Shown in pieces: positions 1 through 7,338 of a stretch of 64,000 nt of DNA (positions are counted from its first letter, which is position 1; every line of letters begins with the position of its first letter). Under the pieces are notes generated by a model. It did no database searches and was not told where the DNA came from. It was given only the letters and a program-made list of their open reading frames with translations. The position numbers and the translations under genes are program-made. This DNA comes from an uncultured Muribaculaceae bacterium (lineage in GTDB: Bacteria; Bacteroidota; Bacteroidia; Bacteroidales; Muribaculaceae): contig CAJTUF010000004.1 in the NCBI GenBank assembly GCA_910579675.1, positions 95,523 to 159,522 of the forward strand. The letters are read 5' to 3'.

Positions 1-2440
1 GTGCGAGCTCGGCCTCGGTGTCGACCGCATCGGTCAGAGGCACACACACCTCGGTCGAGCCGGCCATGAATGAAGCGGCGGCTGGATCGGAAGCTGCATT
101 ATGGTTGATGGCATCAACTCCTGCGAGTTTCGCTATCACGGCATCGCGCTCCACAGGCCATGACCCCACCACATTGAGAGTCAGAGCCTGACGGGGCGAG
201 ATACCCTTGGAGGCGCGGATGTTGCGCACTCCGTTGACTATCTCCTTGGCTGCCTCGACTGTGAGCAGGGCGCTCTCGTCGACCGCTCCGGCTTGTGGTG
301 TCGGGGCATACATGATCGACTCCCCTTCGCGGCGCTCGGTGAGATGCTGCCACAGCTCTTCGGTGATAAAGGGCATGAAGGGGTGGAGGAGGCGCAGGAG
401 CGAATCAAAAAATCCGAGGGTTGAGCGAAGGGTAGCGCCGTCGACAGGGCTGCCATAGGCGGGCTTGACCAGCTCAAGATACCAGCTTGAGAACTCGTCC
501 CAGAACAGGCGGTAGAGTTCGCGCAGAGCCTCCGAGATGCGGAATTTGCCCATCAGGCTCTCCACCTCGGCGGCCACCTGCGAGATCTTGGAATCCATCC
601 ATGCTATGGCGCGGCGGGCGGCCTCGGGCTGGGCGGCGCTCTCGTCGACCTCCCATCCCTTCACCAGGCGGAAGGCATTCCAGATCTTGTTGCAGAAGTT
701 GCGGCCTGTCTCACACAGCTTGGTGTCAAACAGAATATCATTGCCGGCAGGGGCGCAGAGCATGATGCCCACCCTCACGCCATCGGCCCCATACTGGGCT
801 ATGAGATCGAGCGGATCGGGCGAGTTGCCGAGCTGCTTGCTCATCTTGCGGCCTATCTCGTCGCGCACTATGCCTGTGAAGTAAACATTGTCGAAGGGCT
901 GCTTGCCTGCATATTCATATCCGGCCATTATCATGCGTGCCACCCAGAAGAATATGATATCGGGACCGGTCACGAGTGTGGCGGTAGGATAATAATAGCG
1001 CATCTCCTCATTGTCGGGATCGAGGATGCCGTTGAAGAGGGTCAGAGGCCAGAGCCACGAGCTAAACCATGTATCGAAGCAATCCTCATCCTGACGCAGG
1101 TCGTCGGCTCCGATAGCAGGATTTGCCTTGCGGGCCAGTTCGAGCGCCTCGTCGGCAGTCTCTGCCACCACGTAGCTGCCGTCGGGCAGATACCATGCCG
1201 GTATGCGGTGGCCCCACCAGAGCTGGCGGGATATACACCAGTCGCGGATATCGGTCATCCAGCGGCGGTAGGTGTTTTTAAATTTATCGGGCACGAAGCG
1301 GATTATATCATCCTCCACGGCAGCGAGGGCCGGACGCGCCATGCTGTCCATCTTCAGAAACCACTGGTCGCTCAGGCGCGGCTCGACGGCTGTGTCGGGG
1401 TTGCGCTCCGAGTAGCCCACCTTGTTGTCGTAGTCCTCGATCTTCTCGATCAGACCTGCGGCCTCAAGATCCTTGGCTATCTGCTTACGCACATCAAAGC
1501 GGTCCATCCCCACATACATTCCGGCAGCCTCCGATATGGTGGCGTCGTCGTTGAATATGTCGATGGTCTCCAGATTGTGTTTCTGACCGAGCATATTGTC
1601 GTTGACATCATGGGCCGGAGTCACCTTCAGGCAGCCGGTGCCAAACTCGATGTCCACATAGTCGTCTTCGATCACCGGGATCTCGCGGCCCACCAGGGGC
1701 ACTATAACCCGCTTGCCTCTCAGATGCTGGTTTTTAGGATCGGAGGGGTTGATACACATTGCTGTGTCGCCCATGATGGTCTCGGGGCGGGTGGTGGCCA
1801 CGATGGCATAACCCTCCTCGCCCACTATCTTGTAGCGCAGATAATAGAGCTTGCTGTGCTCCTCCTTATAGATCACCTCGATATCCGACAGAGCGGTGCA
1901 GGCCTTCGGATCCCAGCTCACCATGCGCTTGCCGCGATACACAAGGCCCTTGCGGTAGAGATCGACAAACACCTTTATCACCGAGCGCGAGCGTATATCG
2001 TCCATGGTGAATGCGGTGCGGTCCCAATCGCACGAGGCGCCGAGCTTCTTGAGCTGCTCGAGGATGATGCCGCCATACTGGTGAGTCCAGTCCCAGGCAT
2101 GTTTCAGAAACTCCTCTCGGCCGAGATCCGACTTCGAGATCCCCTGCTGGGCGAGACGCCCCACCACCTTGGCTTCGGTGGCAATGGCGGCGTGGTCAGT
2201 TCCGGGCACCCAGAGTGCGTTTTTGCCATCCATGCGGGCGCGGCGTATGAGGATGTCCTGGATTGTGTTGTTGAGCATGTGGCCCATATGGAGCACTCCC
2301 GTCACATTGGGTGGCGGAATTACTATAGTGTAAGGCTCACGGGCATCAGGCTTGCTGGAAAAGAGCTTATGCTCCATCCAGTAAGCATACCATTTCTCCT
2401 CCACCTCGGCGGGCGAGTACTTGGTAGCAAGCTGATTCAT
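1..2440 (-). CDS. valS: Valine--tRNA ligase (partial, C-terminal end beyond window)
   Basis: Cytoplasmic class I aminoacyl-tRNA synthetase that charges tRNA-Val. The minus strand is open from an ATG at 2440 to the window edge, giving about 813 residues. The N-terminus has the class I HIGH-type motif in the context NVTGVLHMGHMLNN (near residue 50), followed by a long editing (CP1) domain. The second signature appears as GRKMSKQLGNSPDP, typical of ValRS. The anticodon-binding part is present up to the edge; the C-terminal coiled-coil arm should lie outside. A candidate -7 box (TAACTTTG, minus, 2517-2510) lies about 70 bp upstream of the start. The long plus-strand frame over it is an antisense shadow. 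The family assignment is close to certain. Confidence 0.97.
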   Translation of the reverse strand, partial: MNQLATKYSPAEVEEKWYAYWMEHKLFSSKPDAREPYTIVIPPPNVTGVLHMGHMLNNTIQDILIRRARMDGKNALWVPGTDHAAIATEAKVVGRLAQQGISKSDLGREEFLKHAWDWTHQYGGIILEQLKKLGASCDWDRTAFTMDDIRSRSVIKVFVDLYRKGLVYRGKRMVSWDPKACTALSDIEVIYKEEHSKLYYLRYKIVGEEGYAIVATTRPETIMGDTAMCINPSDPKNQHLRGKRVIVPLVGREIPVIEDDYVDIEFGTGCLKVTPAHDVNDNMLGQKHNLETIDIFNDDATISEAAGMYVGMDRFDVRKQIAKDLEAAGLIEKIEDYDNKVGYSERNPDTAVEPRLSDQWFLKMDSMARPALAAVEDDIIRFVPDKFKNTYRRWMTDIRDWCISRQLWWGHRIPAWYLPDGSYVVAETADEALELARKANPAIGADDLRQDEDCFDTWFSSWLWPLTLFNGILDPDNEEMRYYYPTATLVTGPDIIFFWVARMIMAGYEYAGKQPFDNVYFTGIVRDEIGRKMSKQLGNSPDPLDLIAQYGADGVRVGIMLCAPAGNDILFDTKLCETGRNFCNKIWNAFRLVKGWEVDESAAQPEAARRAIAWMDSKISQVAAEVESLMGKFRISEALRELYRLFWDEFSSWYLELVKPAYGSPVDGATLRSTLGFFDSLLRLLHPFMPFITEELWQHLTERREGESIMYAPTPQAGAVDESALLTVEAAKEIVNGVRNIRASKGISPRQALTLNVVGSWPVERDAVIAKLAGVDAINHNAASDPAAASFMAGSTEVCVPLTDAVDTEAELA

Positions 2441-2509
2441 AGCGTAATATGTTGTAGCGTAGTTGTTATCTATGGGATCGGCGCCGACGCAGGCCGACGC
2501 TTAGCGCCG

Positions 2510-2517
2510 CAAAGTTA
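2510..2517 (-). promoter_or_regulatory. Candidate -7 promoter box for valS
   Basis: The minus strand reads TAACTTTG, matching the Bacteroidota TAnnTTTG box, about 70 bp before the valS start. No clear TTTG was seen at the -33 distance. Confidence 0.5.
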
Positions 2518-2645
2518 CGAAAAATCCGCCACATAAGCCCCTCATCTCCACCCCGCCGCACCATTTTATCACCTCCTCTACGACATCACAGCCCCGACCG
2601 GAATATAAACAGCCTGTTTATTTCCCGGCTCCCGGTTTTTATCGC

Positions 2646-2653
2646 TACCTTTG
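2646..2653 (+). promoter_or_regulatory. Candidate -7 promoter box for the pRiA4b-like gene
   Basis: TACCTTTG fits the TAnnTTTG consensus about 95 bp upstream of the ATG at 2749. The -33 region is T-rich but lacks a clean TTTG. Confidence 0.5.
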
Positions 2654-2748
2654 CAGTGTGTGGCACTCCACTATGATATGGATCAGCCCTCAACCTCTCA
2701 ACCAAAGAGCATCGCCATCGGTTTCTTTTACAGCAAACAATTCAGTTT

Positions 2749-3567
2749 ATGAAAAATCCCAGCAAACTCTCCGCAAAAGACGTGCTCATGGCTGCCATGG
2801 CCGCTCATGGCGTAACAGCACAGGAATATGCCGATTTTTTAAAATCATGCAATATTGATGATATCGCCGAAATGACGACAAAGATCGATAATCTCTACGA
2901 CATCGATTGCGATTATGATTACACACCCATGCCCGATGCCGCATCAAAGACTCTCAAACTCAAAATCCAGCTGAAAGGCGTGGTCAAGCCTCCTATGTGG
3001 CGCGAGGTGCTCGTACCCGCCAACTTCAACTTCTCTCAGCTCCACTATATAATTCAAGCTGTGATGGGGCTCGACAACTGTCATCTGTGGGTGTTTCAAC
3101 GCAATCCCTACGATCAGTCCGGACCGATTATCGGTGTACCTATGGACCATGATTCCTCTTTCGGCATAGACGATTGCAATTTCATCGCCGACGACACCCC
3201 TCTCACCGCGTTTCTATCCTTAAAGGGCGACAAGCTTACTTATCTCTACGACTTCACTACCGACTGGATATTTACCGTGACCGTGGCCGACATCCTCGAC
3301 CGTCAGGGAGACACGGCCCAGTGCGTCCGCTACAAGAGCGATCTGCAGGCTGTCGATAGTATGCCGGTGTGTTATTTCACCGCGCTCCGCGATTTCCACA
3401 CCCACTCTCCGGAATGTTCGGATGAGGAGACCAAGATCTTGATCCACTTTTTCGGAGTCGAAAGTCAAGAGGAGCTTGAAGCCTATGTCGATGACAAGCT
3501 GTTTGATCTCGACTTTGTCAATGAGGAGCTCGCATCAATACCCGACCGATGGGAACCTATCGACTGA
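2749..3567 (+). CDS. Plasmid pRiA4b ORF-3 family-like protein
   Basis: 272 residues, probably cytoplasmic, with no signal peptide or membrane segment. After an N-terminal helical section (1-60), residues from about 68 onward have the family pattern: an LKIQLKGVVKPPMWREVLVP strand stretch, then FSQLHYIIQAVMGLDNCHLWVF. This matches the pRiA4b ORF-3 (IS1096 TnpR-like) fold. The family occurs on plasmids, transposons and chromosomes and its biochemical role is not established. The C-terminal 60 residues are acidic. The next gene follows after 53 bp in the same direction and may be co-transcribed. The start was chosen because the frame upstream is not family-like and a -7 box lies at 2646. No mobile element was found around it. 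Confidence 0.75.
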   Translation: MKNPSKLSAKDVLMAAMAAHGVTAQEYADFLKSCNIDDIAEMTTKIDNLYDIDCDYDYTPMPDAASKTLKLKIQLKGVVKPPMWREVLVPANFNFSQLHYIIQAVMGLDNCHLWVFQRNPYDQSGPIIGVPMDHDSSFGIDDCNFIADDTPLTAFLSLKGDKLTYLYDFTTDWIFTVTVADILDRQGDTAQCVRYKSDLQAVDSMPVCYFTALRDFHTHSPECSDEETKILIHFFGVESQEELEAYVDDKLFDLDFVNEELASIPDRWEPID

Positions 3568-3620
3568 CATCATCGGCCTAACGACACCCAATTCCACCCA
3601 AATTCATAACCATATAAATC

Positions 3621-4190
3621 ATGAACAACGACAAGCAGCAGGCAGCCGACTTTGAAGAGCGCGTAAAAGCCGACCTCACAGCCTTCCTTCAGAAAAAGGG
3701 AGCCCTCGACAGCCATGTACCCGAATGCCCCGATGTAGAAGACAAATGGAGCGTTATTGCCCGGGCCTACCTCCCCGATGGGGCGCGTGAATTTAGCCAA
3801 TATCCGGTAGTGTCGCTCGGATGGATGATGCTCACCGGCATGGCAGCCGCATATTTCTGGGACACCGATTGGGAAAAGTATGCACCCCGCGACGACATCT
3901 ACGAGTATGTCCGCGATCTCCGTGGCTACGACAATATGGACGAAGCTGTGGTAGAGGATCTGCTCGGCTATAAGGGCGAGGCCGCCGAAAAGATATCCGG
4001 CCTGGTAGCCGAATGTGCCGCCAGAGTCCTCAGCCTCATCAACCATGAGCATGTAGAGCCGGGCACTCAAGCTGCCTTAGGCTGCTACATCGCAGCTCTC
4101 CATCAGCTATATCTCGCCGGTATGGCCATGGAGCTCAATGCCCTCGGCTATCATATGACGCCTCTTCATGGCGCCGGGCCGGCTGAGTGA
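3621..4190 (+). CDS. Conserved-type hypothetical protein, helical
   Basis: 189 residues with no family I can name. The N-terminus is charged and helical and there is no signal peptide. A short hydrophobic stretch near residues 70-85 (VVSLGWMMLTGMAAAYFW) and another near 150-175 look like buried helices rather than clear membrane spans. The gene lies 53 bp downstream of the pRiA4b-like gene in the same direction, so joint transcription is likely. It converges with the GlmU-like gene, the stop codons being only 12 bp apart with a short GC-rich inverted repeat (arms 4176-4182 and 4195-4201) over the junction. Codon and base use match the neighbours, which supports a real gene. Confidence 0.6.
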   Translation: MNNDKQQAADFEERVKADLTAFLQKKGALDSHVPECPDVEDKWSVIARAYLPDGAREFSQYPVVSLGWMMLTGMAAAYFWDTDWEKYAPRDDIYEYVRDLRGYDNMDEAVVEDLLGYKGEAAEKISGLVAECAARVLSLINHEHVEPGTQAALGCYIAALHQLYLAGMAMELNALGYHMTPLHGAGPAE

Positions 4191-4202
4191 CTTTCCGGCC
4201 CC

Positions 4203-5273
4203 TCAGCGATATGTTTCGGTGAGATTATACACCGCTGTCAGCAGGCGCTCATCCTCAGGGGTGAGCTCCTTGTCGCGGCGCGCCATGACCCGGCGTGCCG
4301 TGTCGAGAAATTTCTTCAGGGGCACGGTGTCGAATCCCGCCGCCGAGCCCTCGGAAAACGAAGCCACGAAATTGCGCGGAAATCCGGTGCCGTGGATATT
4401 GACCCCCACGCCGGTCACGGTGGCGGTGTTGAGCATGGTGTTGATGCCGGCCTTGGAGTGGTCGCCCATCACGAGGCCACAGTGTATAAGCCACGTCTTG
4501 ACAAAGCGGCGGTGGGGATAGCTCCATTGCTTCACCTCTGTATAGTCGTTTTTGAGGTTTGAGGCATTGCATCCGGCGCCGATATTGCACCACTCGCCCA
4601 CCACAGCATTTCCAAGAAAACCCTCGTGGGCCTTGTTGCTGTAGCCCTGCATCACCACATTGTTTATCTCACCCCCTATGCGGCAGTGTGGGCCAATGGC
4701 GGTGGGACCGTAGATGCGCGCTCCCATATTGACTATGGTGCCGGCGCCTATCGCTATCGGTCCGCGCATACATGTGCCCTCCCCTATCGAAGCTCCCGCT
4801 CCTATATACACAGGGCCCCCTGTAGTTGAGATCACCACTCCCTCTACCGTTGCGCCCTCTTCAATAAACAGATTGGATGCCGGACCGATGAGAGTGTTGG
4901 TTGAGCTGAGCGGTGCCGAAGTGCGCCCCTTGGTCACCAACCTGAAATCCACCTCTATGGCTGCGCCGCATAGAGAGAAGATATCATGGAGAGCAGCTAT
5001 GCGCAATGGCGAGCCGCTGCCATCGTCGGTGCCCGCAATCTCGGCAGCCGGGAGGGTGGCCGTGGCCTCGGGGTCGGCAGGATACTTCTCGGCGAGATAG
5101 TCGGCCCCCACAAGGGGCGAATAGCAGGCCGGTTCCACCATCCCACGACGCTCGGCCATGGTGAGGATGCCCATTCGTATCTCCGCCACGGGGCGGGTGA
5201 AAGTGAGAGGCAGCAGTGCCTCGCGCGCCTCGCCGTCGGCAAGCGCTATATGTTTCAGGCTATTATTGGTCAT
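4203..5273 (-). CDS. GlmU-like sugar-nucleotide transferase/acyltransferase, shortened N-terminal part
   Basis: 356 residues. The C-terminal half is a left-handed beta-helix acyltransferase of hexapeptide repeats (about 130-300) with motifs YGPTAIGPHCRIGGE, SNKAHEGFLGNAVVGEWCNIGAGCNASNLKN and GDHSKAGINTMLNT. These are typical of the Bacteroidota GlmU-like proteins annotated as UDP-GlcNAc diphosphorylase/glucosamine-1-phosphate N-acetyltransferase. The N-terminus retains LLPLTFTRPVAEIRMGILT but is shorter than the roughly 390 residues I recall for the family: a block after about residue 80 seems to be missing. The acyltransferase role is well supported; full bifunctional activity is uncertain. 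Its ATG overlaps the stop of the upstream gene by 4 bp, so the two form an operon. Confidence 0.82.
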   Translation of the reverse strand: MTNNSLKHIALADGEAREALLPLTFTRPVAEIRMGILTMAERRGMVEPACYSPLVGADYLAEKYPADPEATATLPAAEIAGTDDGSGSPLRIAALHDIFSLCGAAIEVDFRLVTKGRTSAPLSSTNTLIGPASNLFIEEGATVEGVVISTTGGPVYIGAGASIGEGTCMRGPIAIGAGTIVNMGARIYGPTAIGPHCRIGGEINNVVMQGYSNKAHEGFLGNAVVGEWCNIGAGCNASNLKNDYTEVKQWSYPHRRFVKTWLIHCGLVMGDHSKAGINTMLNTATVTGVGVNIHGTGFPRNFVASFSEGSAAGFDTVPLKKFLDTARRVMARRDKELTPEDERLLTAVYNLTETYR

Positions 5274-5944
5274 CGGGCTGTGTTTATGCGGTAGATCATT
5301 GCAGGCGCTTTGTCGTCGGGCGAACTGAAGTGGGCAAACTCCACCTTCACATCGCCCGAATCGGGCTTGACCATGAGTGCTGTCATGTCATCGCTCAGCT
5401 CCGGATCAATACGGAACAGACGCCACAAACCATTGCGCCCGGCCTCCTTCATCCCCTTGGTGGGATAGATGGAGTCGGTGTCGGGCATCTCATGCACACC
5501 TATAAGAGGGTTACGATCGACAAAACAAAGCATATTGATCTGAAACAGATGACCGCGCGCATCAGGATTATTGAGCGTCGAGCCATAACCGCGGTATTTC
5601 ACCGGCACCGACATATTGGCGTGGGCGCGGGTGTCGGCCAACCGGCCCGAGCGCTGTTCGGCCAGACGATAGCCCATCGATTCGGTGATATTGGCCACCC
5701 TCGATGCCAGAGCGCTCCCCGATGCTCCAAATATCAACTTGCTTATATGATAGCTGAGCAATGAACAGAAGCGGATGTCGGCTTCGCGCTCGAGAACAGA
5801 CTCGAGCGTCGACGACCCATTTTGAAAATAGGCCTTGACGATCCAGGAGGCGAGTGCATCCTTTTCCTCCAAAGTACGGGCCGTCGACACCGGCGGCCGG
5901 TCGATACCCTGGAAGGTCTTGAGAAGGGAACGTAGCAGAGTCAT
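5270..5944 (-). CDS. Hypothetical protein co-transcribed with GlmU-like gene
   Basis: 224 residues, unrecognised. The frame is open further upstream (to 6067), but a full promoter on the same strand (TTTG, 20 nt, TAAATTTG at 6041-6010) lies inside that extension, so the ATG at 5944 is the sensible start. The protein begins MTLLRSLLKTFQGIDRPPVS and has no signal peptide or clear membrane span. The middle (about 60-110) is helical; the rest is mixed. Its stop overlaps the start of the GlmU-like gene (ATGA), implying translational coupling and perhaps a role near cell-envelope sugar metabolism. That link is inference from position only. Confidence 0.7.
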   Translation of the reverse strand: MTLLRSLLKTFQGIDRPPVSTARTLEEKDALASWIVKAYFQNGSSTLESVLEREADIRFCSLLSYHISKLIFGASGSALASRVANITESMGYRLAEQRSGRLADTRAHANMSVPVKYRGYGSTLNNPDARGHLFQINMLCFVDRNPLIGVHEMPDTDSIYPTKGMKEAGRNGLWRLFRIDPELSDDMTALMVKPDSGDVKVEFAHFSSPDDKAPAMIYRINTAR

Positions 5945-6009
5945 GGGAACAAAAGGGAGGGTAGCGGCCGCGCAATCGTGCGTCGGCCTCTGAGATGAAT
6001 TGTCGTTAG

Positions 6010-6041
6010 CAAATTTAACACCAATCGGCTGACAAGCCAAA
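6010..6041 (-). promoter_or_regulatory. Promoter for the 5944-4203 operon
   Basis: Minus strand TTTG (6041-6038), 20-nt spacer, TAAATTTG (6017-6010). This is a full match to the Bacteroidota -33/-7 arrangement and sets the start of the downstream gene at 5944. Confidence 0.72.
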
Positions 6042-6130
6042 ACTTGTAACTTTACTGTCACCATCATGTCACTTTCAGACGTGTCTCTCTCGTTGTTGAT
6101 AAAAAGTTGTTAAAAATGGGCACTTATTTT

Positions 6131-6161
6131 TTTGACAGTTGGGAGATTTTTGCTAATTTTG
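6131..6161 (+). promoter_or_regulatory. Promoter for rpsU
   Basis: TTTG (6131-6134), 19-nt spacer, TAATTTTG (6154-6161). It leaves a leader of about 75 nt before the rpsU ATG at 6245. Confidence 0.8.
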
Positions 6162-6244
6162 TCGCGCAATTAGCCTTGTAGGGGAGAGTTGCACCCAATC
6201 AACGTATATAATAAACAACAACCAATATCCCTTTACCCACCCAA

Positions 6245-6436
6245 ATGATTATCGTACAAGTTAAAGAAGGCGAGAACATTGAGCGCGCACTGAAGAAATT
6301 CAAGCGCAAATTTGAGAAAACAGGCATCGTTAAAGAGCTCCGCAGCCGTCAGGCTTTCCAGAAGCCTTCGGTTATCAACCGCAAGAAGATGATGAAGGCT
6401 GTGTATGTGCAGCAGCTCCGCGCCGTAGAGGAATAA
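6245..6436 (+). CDS. rpsU: 30S ribosomal protein S21
   Basis: 63 residues, basic, part of the small ribosomal subunit near the anti-Shine-Dalgarno region of 16S rRNA. The sequence MIIVQVKEGENIERALKKFK and the later RKKMMKAVY are characteristic of bS21, and the length is normal for Bacteroidota. It has its own promoter at 6131-6161 and a hairpin at 6469-6514, so it is probably monocistronic. The repeat field starts about 100 bp downstream. Confidence 0.97.
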   Translation: MIIVQVKEGENIERALKKFKRKFEKTGIVKELRSRQAFQKPSVINRKKMMKAVYVQQLRAVEE

Positions 6437-6468
6437 TCTCCTTCTGTAACCCCCATATCATCCCCATT

Positions 6469-6514
6469 AGTCAGGGCCGTTGGGCGCCGAAAGGCATTCC
6501 CGACGGCCCTGACT
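6469..6514 (+). terminator. Hairpin after rpsU
   Basis: A 12-bp perfect stem (6469-6480 with 6503-6514) with a 22-nt loop, 32 bp after the rpsU stop. There is no U-run after it, so it may also stabilise the message end. Confidence 0.6.
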
Positions 6515-6542
6515 GCATCCTATCCCCATAGCATCAGCTACC

Positions 6543-6772
6543 TTGTAGGGATGCTTCCCTGGAGCATCCGCCCCGGCGTCGATAAGCACGCGTTAGCCAC
6601 TTGTAGGGATGCTTCCCTGGAGCATCCGCCCGCCGACAATGAGCGACCGTTAGCCACTTGTAGGGATGCTTCCCTGGAGCATCCGCCCGCCGACGATGAG
6701 CGCGCGTTAGCCACTTGTAGGGATGCTTCCATGGAGCATCCGCCCCGCCGACGATAAGCGAGCGTTAGCCGC
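6543..6772. repeat. Four tandem 57-58 bp units with a REP-like palindrome
   Basis: Units at 6543-6600, 6601-6657, 6658-6714 and 6715-6772. Each starts TTGTAGGGATGCTTCC and carries an imperfect palindrome with GGATGCT and AGCATCC arms, then a GC-rich tail ending GTTAGCC. Units differ at only a few bases (the fourth has CATGG for CCTGG at the centre). A truncated unit occurs near 7090. No coding, tRNA or CRISPR features are present. Confidence 0.9.
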
Positions 6773-7250
6773 CAAGCCGCATTAGCGGCGCACCTTGAGG
6801 GTAGACCCGGGCAAGAGCGCGCGTAGCCGCCGCAGCCCGGGGATAAGAGGGCGACCCTCCGCGAATGGCTCAGCGTCAGCCGAGCCCCTCGGGCGGCATG
6901 GGCGACGCGGTGGGGAGCTCGGCTGACGCTGAGCTTTTTTTAATCGAGCCACGCTAACCCCGGCTGCGGCGGCTACGCGCGCTCTTGCCGGGGCCTAACC
7001 ATCAGGGACGCCCCCAAGGGGGCTTTGGGCGCTACGCGCCGGGTGCGCGTAGCGGACGTTAGAGGCTCGTCAGTCGCCCCTAATTCATCGCCCTGGAGCA
7101 TCCGACCCGGCGTCGATAAGCGAGCGTAGCCGCCAAGCCGCATTAGCGGCGCACCTTGAGGGTAGACCCGGGCAAGAGCGCGCGTAGCCGCCGCAGCCCG
7201 GGGATAAGGGCGCCCCTCCGCGAATGGCTCAGCGTCAGCCGAGCCCCTTG
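6771..7250. repeat. Multi-hairpin repeat field A (two direct copies, one inverted)
   Basis: Plus-strand copies at 6771-6890 and 7132-7250 are nearly identical; a diverged minus-strand copy spans about 6945-7050. Main hairpins: 6806-6812/6835-6841 (CCCGGGC with GCCCGGG), 7167-7173/7196-7202 (same stem) and 6958-6964/6987-6993 (CCCCGGC with GCCGGGG), each around a matching 22-nt loop. Smaller hairpins lie on the 5' side, for example GCCGC-ATTA-GCGGC. The stretch 6437-7338 holds no gene I can support. Confidence 0.85.
6868..6941 (+). terminator. Long hairpin with T-run formed by two inverted repeat ends
   Basis: Arms 6868-6885 and 6917-6934 are an 18-bp perfect inverted repeat (GCTCAGCGTCAGCCGAGC and its complement) followed by seven T at 6935-6941. 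It arises where a plus-strand and a minus-strand copy of the repeat meet. It could terminate plus-strand read-through. Confidence 0.55.
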
Positions 7251-7273
7251 CCGCGGCGCCCAACAACAAACGT

Positions 7274-7314
7274 CAACCCCGCCCATCCGGCTCGATGCCG
7301 GGCGGGCGGGGTTG
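7274..7314 (-). terminator. Hairpin after the large surface protein gene
   Basis: An 11-bp stem (7274-7284 with 7304-7314) with an inner CCGGC/GCCGG stem, 25 bp past the minus-strand stop at 7339. A T-rich stretch follows only loosely on the minus strand. Confidence 0.6.
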
Positions 7315-7338
7315 CTATTATTGGTATGAATATCGCTA

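Noticed and set aside
1208..2536. Long plus-strand open frame of 442 codons
   Set aside because: It is antisense to valS, which is certain; high-GC codon bias opens the opposite frame.
6538..6757. Open frames on both strands with repeated peptides
   Set aside because: They only translate the tandem DNA repeat and have no start context or family.
6543..6772. CRISPR-like array of regularly spaced repeats
   Set aside because: The would-be spacers are nearly identical between units and there are no cas genes; it is a tandem repeat.
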